Assembly: GCA_949747905.1 (NCBI GenBank)
Contig: CATKEF010000083.1
Span: 1 to 45,120 of the forward strand
DNA from: an uncultured Eubacteriales bacterium
Lineage (GTDB): Bacteria; Bacillota; Clostridia; Christensenellales; Borkfalkiaceae
Direction: 5' to 3'
Length of the DNA: 45,120 bases
The notes under the pieces are model-generated. The model was not told the origin of the DNA. It did no database searches and worked only from the letters and a program-made list of their open reading frames with translations. Positions 16,995 to 27,323 of the stretch are shown here, in pieces. The first letter of the stretch is position 1. Every line of letters begins with the position of its first letter. The translations under genes and the position numbers were made by a program.

Positions 16995-17453
16995 TTATTT
17001 TTTGTTATTCATCAGTTTCTGGAGTTCTTCCATAAAACTAGAAATATCTTTGAACGAACGGTAAACGCTCGCATAACGGACGTAAGCAACTTCGTCGCAC
17101 TTTTGAAGTTCTTCCATTACCATCTCGCCGATTACCTTGGAAGAAACCTCCTGTTCCATAGAGTTATATACGCGTTTTGCGACGTTTGAAACCATTTCAT
17201 CAATCGCGCTTAAAGAGACAGGGCGTTTTTCACATGATTTGATAATGCCGTTTTTAATCTTCTGCGGGTCGAAAGCCTGCCGCAAGCCGCTTGATTTCAC
17301 GACGAGTACAGGAGTATCCTCTATGGTTTCGTAGGTCGTGAATCTCCTGCCGCAGTTGATACACTCGCGGCGACGACGGATAGTTCTTCCTTCGTCGGCG
17401 GAACGGCTGTCAATAACCTTACTGTCCTCAAATCCGCAATATAAGCACTTCAT
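16995..17453 (-). CDS. nrdR: Transcriptional repressor NrdR
   Basis: NrdR of 152 residues represses ribonucleotide reductase genes. The N-terminal zinc ribbon has CLYCG and CINCGRRFTTYE; the ATP-cone domain follows from about residue 49 (VVKSSGLRQAFDPQKI) with SCEKRPVS and YVRYASVYRSF. No nrd genes are in the window, so it acts in trans. It has its own strong promoter, and an AAGGGG site 8 nt before its ATG. Confidence 0.97.
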   Translation of the reverse strand: MKCLYCGFEDSKVIDSRSADEGRTIRRRRECINCGRRFTTYETIEDTPVLVVKSSGLRQAFDPQKIKNGIIKSCEKRPVSLSAIDEMVSNVAKRVYNSMEQEVSSKVIGEMVMEELQKCDEVAYVRYASVYRSFKDISSFMEELQKLMNNKK

Positions 17454-17474
17454 CGATTTAACCCCTTTTCTTTT

Positions 17475-17503
17475 ATTTTACCATATTTTTCCAGAGTTGT
17501 AAA
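17475..17503 (-). promoter_or_regulatory. Predicted nrdR promoter
   Basis: Minus strand: -35 TTTACA (17503-17498), 17-nt spacer, extended -10 TGGTAAAAT (box 17480-17475), with a predicted start about 15 nt ahead of the ATG. It lies just after the purL stop; I see no terminator between them, so some purine operon read-through is possible. Confidence 0.8.
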
Positions 17504-17513
17504 GCGCAGAAAA

Positions 17514-20500
17514 TCATTTAAAGTAATTTACACCGCTTTCGAATATCTTCATATCGAAATTACCGTCATAATTTTTATATAGATTTTCACCCGTTCTCTC
17601 GCTGTGCCCCATTTTGCCGAACACTCTGCCGTCGGGTGACGTTATTCCCTCGATAGCCCACATACTTCCGTTGGGATTGTAAGGGCTGCGCATTGTGGGT
17701 TTTCCGTCGAGTCCGACATACTGCGTAGCAATCTGCCCGCCCTTTTTCATTCTTTCGAGTTCCGTTTCGGGCGCAACTATCTTGCCTTCTCCGTGAGATA
17801 CGGGAACCGAATAAACTTCTCCTACTTTGCAGGCTGAAAGCCATGGACTGATTGCGGAAGACACGCGGATATTCGCAATAGTAGAAACGTGTCTTGAAAT
17901 ATTATTGTAAGTCAATGTGGGGGAATCGGCGGTAAGCGGACTCACTTTTCCGTAAGGCACAAGCCCCAGTTTTATAAGAGCCTGGAAGCCGTTGCAGATA
18001 CCCAGAACCAAGCCGTCGCGATGACGGAGAAGTTCCATTATCCTTTCGGATATAGCGGGATTCTTGAATGTTGTTGCAATAAATTTACCCGAACCGTCAG
18101 GCTCGTCTCCACCCGAAAAGCCTCCGGGGAAAGCGATTATGTTTGCTCTGTCGACAGCTCTTATTATTGCCTGAACGCTCGCCTCGATATCTGCGGGCGT
18201 ACGGTTTTTAACTACAAGAATTTCCGTCTCCGCTCCCGCTTTTTCAAATGCGCGGGCGGTATCCAACTCGCAGTTGGTTCCAGGAAAAGCGGGAATAAAT
18301 ACTCTGGGTTTGGCTATCTTGGTCGATATGTTGTATTTTAATCTTACGGGACAGTCGCAATCGGGAACGGAGCCTCTCGCAGGCGCTACTGTGGGGAACA
18401 CGTTTTCGAGTTTACCCGTATATGCTCCGAGAGCTTTCGCGCTGTCGACCTTATCGCCGTCCAATGTGAAATCTTTCGCCGTAGTTTTACCGAGAAGAAC
18501 AATATCGAGCCCTTCGAGCATATCTATATCGTCTATAGAGACTATTATATCTCCGTAACGTTCGGCGAAAAGCGTTCCGAAATCACATGCGAAATCAAAG
18601 CCCAGTCCGTTTCCGAAACACGATTTCGCTACGGCAGCCGCCGCGCCTCCGTTTTCGACGACGGTTGCAAACTTTATGTGTCCGCTGCTTATACCCGAAT
18701 TGACCGCGGCATACAATTTTTTGAGCTCAGCGAAGTCCGGAATTTTATTAACGTCCTTTCGTATGGGAAGAAGATAAAGTTTTTCACCCTCTCTCTTCAA
18801 TACGTTTGTAATAAGTCCCGACGCCTTTGCGGGGGCGAGCGCGAACGAAATCAACGTGGGGGGAACGTCTATATCCTCGACAGTTCCGCTCATGCTGTCC
18901 TTACCGCCTATTGCACCCAGACCGAGATTAATCTGCGTATACAATGCGCCGAGAAGCGCGGACAGAGGTACTCCCCAACGTTTTTTATCGTCGCGAAGGC
19001 GCATAAAGAATTCCTGCAAAGAAAGTCTTATATCCTCGTATCTTGCGCCCGCAGCCACAATCTTCGATACGGAAGCCACTATCGAATAAACCGCGCCCGT
19101 AAAAGGCGAAGCCGACATAAGCTCGGGGCTGTATCCGTAAGCGGAAACCGTACAATCGTCAGTCTCTCCGCCGGTAAGTTTCGCCGCCATCGCGATGACG
19201 GGAGTCAACTGCTCTTTACCGCCGAAAGGCATATATACCGATTTTGCGCCTATCGTGGAATCGAAAGTTTCGGCAAGTCCTTTTTTTGAACATACGTTGA
19301 GACGTGAAAGCGTGTCAATTAACTTCTTTTCGAAATTCTCCTTTTCGGGAACGGAGAAAAACGCCGTGGTATTTTCGGTTATTTCCGCATCCGCGACCTG
19401 TTTTACTCCGTTGGTATCGAGGAAATCGCGCGAAATATTCACGATTGCCTTATCGCGGTGGAACATCTTCATTCTTCTGTCGTCGGTCACGACTGCAACG
19501 GGTGTCGCCGAAAGATTTTCTTCCGCAGCGAGAGCCACGAACTTTTCAACATTCCCGGAAGCGACGACTACCGCCATTCTCTCCTGCGATTCGGAAATGG
19601 CAAGTTCAGTTCCTGAAAGCCCCTGATATTTTTTGGGCACTCTGTCAAGATTGATTTCTAGCCCTTCCGCAAGCTCGCCTATCGCGACGGAAACTCCGCC
19701 CGCGCCGAAATCGTTGCACTTTTTTATCAGGGTCGTTGCGTCTTTATTGAGGAAAAGCCTCTGTAATTTTCTTTCGGTAAGCGCATTGCCTTTCTGAACT
19801 TCGGCGCCGCAGGTCTGAACCGATTTTTTATCGTGAGCCTTGGACGAGCCCGTCGCGCCGCCGCAGCCGTCCCTGCCTGTTTCGCCGCCCAGAAGTATAA
19901 TCACATCGCCTTTTGCGGGCTTTTCGCGGTAAATCATATCGGACCTGGCGCCGCCGACTACAAACCCCGTTTCCAGTCGCTTGGCCTTATAGCCGGGGTG
20001 ATAAACCTCGTCCACCTGACCGGTGGCAAGACCTATCTGGTTACCGTACGAAGAAAATCCCGCGGCGGCAGTCCTTGTGATAACTCTCTGAGGAAGTTTT
20101 CCAGGCAAAGTTTTTTCTATGGGTTCGGTCGGGTCGGCACATCCTGTTACGCGCATGGACTGCAATACGTAAGTTCTGCCGGAAAGAGGGTCGCGTATCG
20201 CACCGCCAAGACAGGTCGCGGCGCCGCCGAACGGCTCTATCTCGGTAGGGTGGTTGTGCGTTTCGTTTTTGAACATTACCGTATAATCGGCAGGCTCGCC
20301 GTCTATTACGGCTTTGATTTTTATGGAACAGGCATTTATCTCGTCCGATTCGTCTAAATTATCGAGTTTCCCGTCCTTTTTGAGTTTTTTTGCGCCTATA
20401 GTGGCAATATCCATCAGACAAGGATACTTATCTTTTCGTTTCGCATACAGTTCGCCGAAAAGATTGCGGTACAATTCCAATGCTTTTCCCACGTGCGAGT

Positions 20501-21212
20501 TGTCTCCCGAAATCTCGATATTTTTCAGTTCGGTCGCAAACGTGGTATGACGACAATGGTCGGACCAGTAAGTATCTATGACTTTGATTTCCGTTTCAGT
20601 AGGATTTCTCTTTTCTTTTTTGAAATATTCGCGGACAAACTTCAAATCTTCTACGGACATTGCAAGTCCCGCATCCCGATGATATTCCGCAATACGCGCG
20701 TCCGAAAATTTTACAAAATTTTCAACTTCCCCGACGTCCTCCGCTTCCACCGCGACATGTGCAAGCGATTTGGGCATTTCAAGCGAGACCTCCTCGCTCT
20801 CCACGGGATTGATAAGATGGTTCTTGATTTTTTCAAGCTGTACATCGTCGACACCCGAAACCGCGTAAATTCTTGCGCACTTTATAAGGGGACGCTCCTT
20901 CTGCGTAAGCAACTGAACGCACTGCGCGGCACTGTCCGCCCGCTGGTCATATTGCCCCGTAAGATAGGCGACTGCAAATACGGAATAATTCTGAGGAAAT
21001 TTTACTTCGCCGTAATAAACTCTGTCTACGGGAGGCTCGGAAAATACACACGGCACTGCCGCGTTGAATTCCTCTTCCGTAAGCCCCTCCACATCGTAAC
21101 GAAGAAGTTGTTTTACGTCTTTAACGTCGATTTTAAGGAGCTGTTTAATATCTTCCTTAACTTTTTTTGCCTGTAAATTATCTTTTTTCTCTACAAAAAT
21201 TCTGTAAATCAT
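17514..21212 (-). CDS. purL: Phosphoribosylformylglycinamidine synthase, single-chain PurL with fused glutaminase
   Basis: A 1232-residue one-chain FGAM synthase for step four of purine synthesis (FGAR + Gln + ATP). It includes an N-terminal PurS-like part, two AIRS-type halves (SDHCRHTTF near residue 213; FKNETHNHPTEIEPFGGAAT near 310), and a C-terminal class I glutamine amidotransferase with nucleophile Cys at about 1073 in LGICNGFQ and the His/Glu pair in GHSER (about 1203/1205). So no separate PurS or PurQ is needed. It is the last gene of the purine operon, 13 nt after purD. Confidence 0.97.
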   Translation of the reverse strand: MIYRIFVEKKDNLQAKKVKEDIKQLLKIDVKDVKQLLRYDVEGLTEEEFNAAVPCVFSEPPVDRVYYGEVKFPQNYSVFAVAYLTGQYDQRADSAAQCVQLLTQKERPLIKCARIYAVSGVDDVQLEKIKNHLINPVESEEVSLEMPKSLAHVAVEAEDVGEVENFVKFSDARIAEYHRDAGLAMSVEDLKFVREYFKKEKRNPTETEIKVIDTYWSDHCRHTTFATELKNIEISGDNSHVGKALELYRNLFGELYAKRKDKYPCLMDIATIGAKKLKKDGKLDNLDESDEINACSIKIKAVIDGEPADYTVMFKNETHNHPTEIEPFGGAATCLGGAIRDPLSGRTYVLQSMRVTGCADPTEPIEKTLPGKLPQRVITRTAAAGFSSYGNQIGLATGQVDEVYHPGYKAKRLETGFVVGGARSDMIYREKPAKGDVIILLGGETGRDGCGGATGSSKAHDKKSVQTCGAEVQKGNALTERKLQRLFLNKDATTLIKKCNDFGAGGVSVAIGELAEGLEINLDRVPKKYQGLSGTELAISESQERMAVVVASGNVEKFVALAAEENLSATPVAVVTDDRRMKMFHRDKAIVNISRDFLDTNGVKQVADAEITENTTAFFSVPEKENFEKKLIDTLSRLNVCSKKGLAETFDSTIGAKSVYMPFGGKEQLTPVIAMAAKLTGGETDDCTVSAYGYSPELMSASPFTGAVYSIVASVSKIVAAGARYEDIRLSLQEFFMRLRDDKKRWGVPLSALLGALYTQINLGLGAIGGKDSMSGTVEDIDVPPTLISFALAPAKASGLITNVLKREGEKLYLLPIRKDVNKIPDFAELKKLYAAVNSGISSGHIKFATVVENGGAAAAVAKSCFGNGLGFDFACDFGTLFAERYGDIIVSIDDIDMLEGLDIVLLGKTTAKDFTLDGDKVDSAKALGAYTGKLENVFPTVAPARGSVPDCDCPVRLKYNISTKIAKPRVFIPAFPGTNCELDTARAFEKAGAETEILVVKNRTPADIEASVQAIIRAVDRANIIAFPGGFSGGDEPDGSGKFIATTFKNPAISERIMELLRHRDGLVLGICNGFQALIKLGLVPYGKVSPLTADSPTLTYNNISRHVSTIANIRVSSAISPWLSACKVGEVYSVPVSHGEGKIVAPETELERMKKGGQIATQYVGLDGKPTMRSPYNPNGSMWAIEGITSPDGRVFGKMGHSERTGENLYKNYDGNFDMKIFESGVNYFK

Positions 21213-21225
21213 AATTGCTTCCGTT

Positions 21226-22506
21226 TTAACCCTCGCGGTATTTAATTCCTATGTCGGTGCGGTAACTCATACCTTCCCAGCTTATGTTGTCAATCGCGGC
21301 GTATACTTTCTTTCTTGCGTCGTCCACGGTCTTTCCTTTTGCCACGACGCCGAGAACTCTTCCGCCGTTTGTAACAAGTTTTCCGTCCTTTAACACCGTA
21401 CCTGCATGAACGAGAACGGTATCGCCGACGTCGCCTATCGTAATCTCCTTACCCTTGACGTAACTTAACGGATAACCTCCGCTTGCAAGCACTACGCAGA
21501 CGCAAGCGCCGTCCTCCCATTCAATTTTAATGTCGGAAAGCCTTTCGTCGGTCACAGCTTCGAAAATATCCAAAAGGTCGGTCTTCAACATGGGAAGAAC
21601 AACCTGGGTTTCGGGGTCGCCGAAACGGGAATTGTATTCCACTACTTTGATTCCCTTGTCCGTACGCATCAGACCGAAGTAAAGACAGCCTTTGAATTTT
21701 CTGCCTTCTGCGTTCATAGCCCTGACCGTAGGCACGATAATCGTATCCATAACTTCTTTTTCGAGCTCTTCGGTCCAGAAAGGGCAGGGAGAAAATGTTC
21801 CCATGCCACCCGTATTCAAACCTTTATCTCCGTTCTGCGCACGCTTATGGTCGCAGGACGTAATCATCGGCACAACCGTTGTGCCGTCGGTAAACGCAAG
21901 AACGGACACCTCTTCGCCCGGCGTATATTTCAGACCGCGCATACATTCCTCGATTACCACTTTATTTCCGGCGGCGCCGAAGGAGTGCGCGAGCATCATA
22001 TCCTTCAAACCCTCTTCCGCCTGCTTCAGATTGTCGCAGACGAGAACGCCTTTGCCGAGCGCAAGCCCGTCGGCTTTGAGCACTATCGGAGCGCCCTGAG
22101 TTCTGAGATATTCCAGGGCTTTATCATAATCGTCGAACGTCTGCGACTTTGCCGTAGGAATATTGTACTTTTGCATAAGTTCCTTTGCAAAAGCCTTGCT
22201 CGCCTCTATTATCGCCGCGTTTTTATCAGGACCGAAGCAACGTTTGCCCATAGTTTCCAGTTCGTCCACGAGTCCCATTGCAAGCGGGTCGTCTGGAGCT
22301 ACTACCACGTAATCGATTTCGGGATGTTCGGACATATATTTTTTTACCGCGTCGAAATTCATATAATCGACGTCGACGTTTTCGGCAATTTCCGCAGTAC
22401 CGGCATTGCCTTTCATACAATACAGTTTTTCAATGCGCTTACTCTTTTTAAGCGCAAGAAGAATCGCGTGTTCGCGACCGCCGTTACCGATTACCATAAC
22501 GTTCAT
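21226..22506 (-). CDS. purD: Phosphoribosylamine-glycine ligase
   Basis: PurD of 426 residues makes GAR from phosphoribosylamine, Gly and ATP. It has the start MVIGNGGREHA, an ATP-grasp fold with VLKADGLALGKGV, the Mg-binding EYNSRFGDPETQ, and SCDHKRAQNGDKGLNTGGMG. The ATG is preceded by GAGAGG at 6 nt. Before it lies a 102-nt gap after purH, with no clear signal except this ribosome binding site. Confidence 0.97.
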   Translation of the reverse strand: MNVMVIGNGGREHAILLALKKSKRIEKLYCMKGNAGTAEIAENVDVDYMNFDAVKKYMSEHPEIDYVVVAPDDPLAMGLVDELETMGKRCFGPDKNAAIIEASKAFAKELMQKYNIPTAKSQTFDDYDKALEYLRTQGAPIVLKADGLALGKGVLVCDNLKQAEEGLKDMMLAHSFGAAGNKVVIEECMRGLKYTPGEEVSVLAFTDGTTVVPMITSCDHKRAQNGDKGLNTGGMGTFSPCPFWTEELEKEVMDTIIVPTVRAMNAEGRKFKGCLYFGLMRTDKGIKVVEYNSRFGDPETQVVLPMLKTDLLDIFEAVTDERLSDIKIEWEDGACVCVVLASGGYPLSYVKGKEITIGDVGDTVLVHAGTVLKDGKLVTNGGRVLGVVAKGKTVDDARKKVYAAIDNISWEGMSYRTDIGIKYREG

Positions 22507-22608
22507 AAAAAACCTCTCAAGGAACGCGAAATTGTTAATTTTTCAAATTACGCATACGATACAAAGCCGAATATCCGGCAAGTACCGCGAGCTTGTATAA
22601 ATTAAGAC

Positions 22609-24228
22609 TCAGTGCTTGAAATGACGGTCGCCCGCAAATACCATGGCAATTCCCGCAGCATTGCAAGCATCGACGGACGCTTTGTCCTGAATTGAACCGC
22701 CCGGCTGAATTATCGCCGTAATACCCGCCTTTACGCACTCTTCAACGCAGTCGGGGAAAGGGAAAAACGCATCGGAAGCCATTACAGAACCTTTTGCTTC
22801 GGCGCCGGCGTGGGCTATCGCCTGCTGAGCCGCCCAGATACGGTTGGTCTGCCCCATTCCTATACCCGTCGTTCTGCCCGCTTTGCCTATAACTATGGCG
22901 TTCGATTTCGTATGTTTAACTACCTTCCAGTTGAAAAGCAACGCGTCAATCTCTTCTTTTGAAGGCGCGCGGTCGGTAACGACGCCCAAACCATACTCCG
23001 TTCTGACTTTACCCGACGACAAAGTAACCGTTCCGATTTCCGCGCGGTGTGTAAAAAGTTTTGAATCTTCCCCGCGGATAAGACTTTCGTCGTACTGCTG
23101 AACGAGGAGTCCGCCGTAGACCTTCTTCATATCGAACGCCGAACTTTCACGGCGGGCGGAAATATTTTCGATTTGAAGAAGTCTGATATTTTTCTTCTGT
23201 TCTAATATTTCAAGCGCCTTTTCCGTATAGGCGGGTGCCATTACAATCTCTATGAATATTTTGTTTATTTCGGCGGCGGTGGCTTCGTCGACCGTCCCGT
23301 TGATTGCGAGTATTCCGCCGAACACCGAGACGGGGTCGGACTCGTAAGCCCGCATATATGCTTCAAATACCGTATTTCCCGTACCCACGCCGCAGGGATT
23401 CGCGTGCTTGCATGCAACGACCGCGGGAACATTGCCGAATTCTTTTAAAAGCTCCAAAGCGCCGTTCGCGTCGTTTATGTTGTTGTAGGAAAGCTCTTTG
23501 CCCCAAAGCTGTTTAGCGGAAGAAAGCGAGCCTTCACGTATGAATTGTTCGTTATAGAACACCGCCTGCTGCTGAGGGTTCTCGCCGTAGCGCATATCCT
23601 GCGCTTTTTCATAAGCGAAAGTCACTTCGTCGGGGAAAGTTATACCGAGCTGAGAAGCCAAATAATTGGAAATCAGGCTGTCGTAAACGGCAGTGTGCGC
23701 AAAAACCTTGTATTGAAGATATTTTTTTGTCTCCAACGTAACTCCGCCTTCTTTAAGTTCTCCGATAACTTTTTCATAGTCTTTAGGGTCCACTATTACG
23801 GCGACGTCCTGATAATTCTTTGCCGCGGCACGAATCATAGTGGGACCGCCTATATCTATATTTTCAACGCATTCCGCAAAATCCGCGCCCTTTGCAAGCG
23901 TAGCTTTGAACGGATACAGATTGACGCAGACGACGTCTATAGTGTTTATATTGAGCTTTTTAAGTTGCGCCATATGCTCGGCATTGGAACGCATAGCCAA
24001 CAGTCCCGCATGAACGTTGGGATGAAGAGTTTTCACTCTTCCGTCAAGGCATTCGGGAAAACCCGTAATTTCGGAAATACCTATTACTTCGAGACCCGCG
24101 GCTTTCAACGCTTTTGCCGTGCCGCCGGTGGAAATAATTTCAAACCCGCAGGCAACAAGCTCTTTACAAAATTCAACGACACCCGTTTTATCCGAAACGC
24201 TTACGAGCGCTCTTTTTTTCATTTCCAT
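22609..24228 (-). CDS. purH: Bifunctional AICAR transformylase/IMP cyclohydrolase
   Basis: PurH of 539 residues performs the last two steps to IMP. The N-terminal cyclohydrolase part (about 1-200) has VSVSDKTGVVEF, STGGTAKAL and GRVKTLHPNVHAGLL; the C-terminal transformylase has the CKHANPCGVG motif with the catalytic Lys-His pair and the end FAGDRHFKH. ATG 24228 is supported by GGAG 9 nt upstream. It follows purN by 15 nt. Confidence 0.97.
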   Translation of the reverse strand: MEMKKRALVSVSDKTGVVEFCKELVACGFEIISTGGTAKALKAAGLEVIGISEITGFPECLDGRVKTLHPNVHAGLLAMRSNAEHMAQLKKLNINTIDVVCVNLYPFKATLAKGADFAECVENIDIGGPTMIRAAAKNYQDVAVIVDPKDYEKVIGELKEGGVTLETKKYLQYKVFAHTAVYDSLISNYLASQLGITFPDEVTFAYEKAQDMRYGENPQQQAVFYNEQFIREGSLSSAKQLWGKELSYNNINDANGALELLKEFGNVPAVVACKHANPCGVGTGNTVFEAYMRAYESDPVSVFGGILAINGTVDEATAAEINKIFIEIVMAPAYTEKALEILEQKKNIRLLQIENISARRESSAFDMKKVYGGLLVQQYDESLIRGEDSKLFTHRAEIGTVTLSSGKVRTEYGLGVVTDRAPSKEEIDALLFNWKVVKHTKSNAIVIGKAGRTTGIGMGQTNRIWAAQQAIAHAGAEAKGSVMASDAFFPFPDCVEECVKAGITAIIQPGGSIQDKASVDACNAAGIAMVFAGDRHFKH

Positions 24229-24243
24229 AAATTTTATCTCCGT

Positions 24244-24858
24244 TCAGTTTACTTTTACTTGTCTGCCCTGTTTTTCAATCATTCCAAGACAAAGTTTTTT
24301 AACGCAATAAGGCAACAATACGTGCTCTTCGATAAGAACACGCTGTTGCAGAGTTTCCGCAGTATCGGAAGGAAGCACTTCCACCGCGCGCTGCGCGATA
24401 ATCGCTCCGCCGTCGGGCACTTCGTTTACGAAATGAACGGTACAACCGGAAATTTTCGCGCCGAAATCTATTACCGCCTGATGCACTTTGAGTCCGTAAT
24501 ATCCCGACCCGCAAAAAGCAGGTATCAAAGAAGGATGAATATTGATGATTCTGTCCCCGAACACTTTTATAAAACTTTCGGGAATGATTTTAAGCCATCC
24601 CGCAAGAACTATGTAATCAACGCCGCGCAAATTGAGATAATATGTAAGCTCCGAATATAGTTTTTCCGTATCGGGATAATCTTTTTTTGAAAATACGGCG
24701 GCAGGTATGCCGTACTTTTCCGCCCTATCTATCGCGCCTATACCTTCCCTTGACGCAATAAGACAGCAAATTTCACAAAACTTTTCACGTTCGTTGGCAT
24801 CGATTACGGACTGGAAGTCCGTTCCTCCGCCGCTCGCAAAAACAGCAATTTTTTTCAC
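24244..24858 (-). CDS. purN: Phosphoribosylglycinamide formyltransferase
   Basis: PurN of 204 residues transfers a formyl group from 10-formyl-THF to GAR. It has the N-terminal phosphate loop FASGGGTDFQ, and the catalytic Asn, His and Asp in INIHPSLIPAF and HFVNEVPDGGAII. The ATG overlaps the purM stop by 4 nt (ATGA). The loop after HPSLIPAF reads CGSGYYG, a small variant of the usual FxGxxG. Confidence 0.95.
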   Translation of the reverse strand: MKKIAVFASGGGTDFQSVIDANEREKFCEICCLIASREGIGAIDRAEKYGIPAAVFSKKDYPDTEKLYSELTYYLNLRGVDYIVLAGWLKIIPESFIKVFGDRIINIHPSLIPAFCGSGYYGLKVHQAVIDFGAKISGCTVHFVNEVPDGGAIIAQRAVEVLPSDTAETLQQRVLIEEHVLLPYCVKKLCLGMIEKQGRQVKVN

Positions 24859-25874
24859 TTCAGTTTAACTCCGCTGCCCTTGACCGTTTTTCCGAGTATA
24901 ACGCAGCTTTCGCCCGTGCTTTCAAGCTGAGCGATTGTCTCTTCCGCGTCGCGCTTTCTGACGCAAAGCACCATACCGATACCCATATTGAAAGTATTAT
25001 ACATCTGCTCTTTAGTAAGTTTCGCCTTTTTCTGCATAATGCGGAATACAGCGGGCACTTCGTACGATTTAGTGTTTATTGTGCAACCTATTCCTTCGGG
25101 AAAAATGCGCGGAATGTTTTCTATGAAGCCGCCGCCCGTGATATGCGCGATGCCCTTTACCGCTATTCCCTTCTCTAAAAGCGCGAGAATGCTGTTGACG
25201 TAAATGCGAGTTGGAGTAAGAAGCACGTCGATGACTTTCGCGCCCAGTTCTTCGTTAAATTTATCAAGCTCCGACATATCTTCTCCCCAGAGTTTTCTGA
25301 CAAGAGAATAACCGTTAGAGTGAATTCCGCTCGACTTTATTCCTATCAGAACGTCGCCCGACTTGATTTTACTGCCGTTGATAACTTTCTTCCTGTCAAC
25401 CGCACCGACGGCAAATCCCGCCAAATCATATTCGCCTTCGGGATAAAAACCGGGCATTTCCGCAGTTTCGCCTCCTATAAGAGCGGCTCCCGCCTGCCGG
25501 CAACCTTCGGCTATCCCTGACACTACAGTTGCCACCTTTTCGGGGCTCAGACTGCCCGTAGCGAAATAATCGAGAAAAAACAACGGTTTCGCGCCCTGAC
25601 AAACTATGTCGTTAACACACATTGCAACCGCGTCTATACCTATGGTTTCGTGTCTGCCCGATAAAATCGCATATCTCAGCTTTGTGCCCACACCGTCCGT
25701 TCCCGCTACGAGAACAGGCTCTTTCATTCCCTTGGGCATTCTGAAAAAACCACCGAAAGACCCTATATCTCCGAGTACGCCGTCCGTGTACGTAGACTTA
25801 ACGTGTTCTTTCATTAGCCTTACCGCTTCATAACCTCTCTCGACATCAACGCCGCTGTCTTTGTAAGAAATCAT
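24855..25874 (-). CDS. purM: Phosphoribosylformylglycinamidine cyclo-ligase
   Basis: PurM (AIR synthase) of 339 residues closes the imidazole ring using ATP. It has YKDSGVDVERGYEAV at the start, GTDGVGTKLRYA, the FLDYFATG strand, GGETAEMPGFY, GIHSNGYSLVRK and HITGGGFIENIPR. A CGGAGATATAAG-type ribosome binding site precedes the ATG. It sits 18 nt after purF. Confidence 0.97.
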   Translation of the reverse strand: MISYKDSGVDVERGYEAVRLMKEHVKSTYTDGVLGDIGSFGGFFRMPKGMKEPVLVAGTDGVGTKLRYAILSGRHETIGIDAVAMCVNDIVCQGAKPLFFLDYFATGSLSPEKVATVVSGIAEGCRQAGAALIGGETAEMPGFYPEGEYDLAGFAVGAVDRKKVINGSKIKSGDVLIGIKSSGIHSNGYSLVRKLWGEDMSELDKFNEELGAKVIDVLLTPTRIYVNSILALLEKGIAVKGIAHITGGGFIENIPRIFPEGIGCTINTKSYEVPAVFRIMQKKAKLTKEQMYNTFNMGIGMVLCVRKRDAEETIAQLESTGESCVILGKTVKGSGVKLK

Positions 25875-25892
25875 CTTATATCTCCGTAAAAT

Positions 25893-27305
25893 TTATTCGA
25901 GTTTTAATTTATCCGCTTCGTATTCCTCTAAAGGATAGGGGTATTTGCCGTTGAAGCAACCGAGGCAGAAATTCGTGTGCGCTCCCTCGCAGGTGCTTAC
26001 AAGCTGTTCTATCGTCAGATATCTCACGCTGTCCGCGCCGAGACTTTCGCAAATCTGCTCCTCGTCTTTATACGCGCCTATAAGCTGAGAATACGTCTGT
26101 ATGTCTATGCCGAGATGACAGGGATGTTTTATTATCGGCGAACATATTCGGATATGAACTTCCGTAGCGCCCGCGTCCCTGAGCATCTTGATTATTTTTT
26201 TCATCGTTGTTCCGCGCACTATGGAATCGTCTATAATAATCACGCGCTTTCCGCGTATATTCGCACGAAGGGCGTTCATTTTTACGTTCAGACTGTTCTC
26301 TCTCTGACGTTGGTCGGGCTGAATGAAAGTTCTGCCGACATATCGGTTTTTAGCAAGCGCTTCCACGAACGGTATGCCGCTCTCCTCCGCATATCCCCTC
26401 GCGGCGACGTTTGCGGAATCGGGCACGCCCGAAACCAAATCGGCTTCCACGGGACAATATCTCGCAAGGAGTTTGCCCGCTTCCTTTCTCGCCTCGTACA
26501 CGCTGTAACCGTCCAGAACCGAGTCGTGGCGCGCAAAATAGACATATTCGAATATGCACATTCTGCTCTCGGGCGGAATGTTATCCATAAAATGCGAGTG
26601 GATGCCTTCGCTGTCTACCACCACTATTTCACCCGCCTTTACGTCGCGCAAAAAGTTTGCTCCGACCGAATCGAGAGCGCACGTTTCGCTAGCTACTATA
26701 AAGTCCGTATCCGTGGTGCCTATACAAAGAGGTCTAATTCCGAACGGGTCTCGCACGGCAATCAGCTTATCCGTAGTCATGATAACCAAAGCATACGAAC
26801 CTTTCAGTTTTGCGCATGCCTTTTTTATACCGTTAACCACGTCGCCGTCCGACAGACTGTTTATGACGACGGCTATAACTTCGCTGTCGATAGACGTCTG
26901 AAATACGGCGTTCTTTTCAATCATTTCGTCGCGAAGCGCTTTCGTATTGATTAAATTACCGTTGTGAGCGACGGCCATTTTGCCGCACTTACCCGTAAAT
27001 ACAACAGGCTGAGCATTGAGTAGCTGACTCGCGCCCGTAGTGGAATACCGAACGTGACCTATCGCAATATCCCCTTCGGGAAGAGTTTCGAGATTGCCGC
27101 CTCCGAAGACGTCGGGAACAAGTCCCATTCCTTTGTAGTAAGATATTTTATCGGCGTACGATACGGCTATACCCGCCGACTCCTGTCCTCTGTGCTGCAA
27201 AGCGTATAACCCGTAATAACAGGTACGGGCAACGTTCCGCGTTTCCTGCGAATACACTCCGAACACTCCGCATTCTTCGTGTATTTCGTTCTGGATTTCA
27301 TCCAT
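25893..27305 (-). CDS. purF: Amidophosphoribosyltransferase, Fe-S type
   Basis: PurF of 470 residues starts purine synthesis: PRPP + Gln to phosphoribosylamine. The short propeptide MDEIQNEIHEE is followed by the catalytic Cys in CGVFGVYS (about residue 12), as in the Bacillus-type enzyme that self-cleaves. RYSTTG, HNGNLIN and the PRPP loop VIIIDDSIVRGT are intact. Cluster cysteines are in RICSPIIKHPC and NFCLGCFNG, fitting the oxygen-sensitive [4Fe-4S] form. It is preceded by a paralogue without the catalytic Cys. Confidence 0.97.
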   Translation of the reverse strand: MDEIQNEIHEECGVFGVYSQETRNVARTCYYGLYALQHRGQESAGIAVSYADKISYYKGMGLVPDVFGGGNLETLPEGDIAIGHVRYSTTGASQLLNAQPVVFTGKCGKMAVAHNGNLINTKALRDEMIEKNAVFQTSIDSEVIAVVINSLSDGDVVNGIKKACAKLKGSYALVIMTTDKLIAVRDPFGIRPLCIGTTDTDFIVASETCALDSVGANFLRDVKAGEIVVVDSEGIHSHFMDNIPPESRMCIFEYVYFARHDSVLDGYSVYEARKEAGKLLARYCPVEADLVSGVPDSANVAARGYAEESGIPFVEALAKNRYVGRTFIQPDQRQRENSLNVKMNALRANIRGKRVIIIDDSIVRGTTMKKIIKMLRDAGATEVHIRICSPIIKHPCHLGIDIQTYSQLIGAYKDEEQICESLGADSVRYLTIEQLVSTCEGAHTNFCLGCFNGKYPYPLEEYEADKLKLE

Positions 27306-27323
27306 ATAAATCTCCGTTGACGG

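Noticed and set aside
22535..22608. A short reading frame after purH ending in KLAVLAGYSALYRMRNLKN
   Set aside because: It has no start codon or ribosome binding site of its own within the gap; the PurH protein ends normally in RHFKH.
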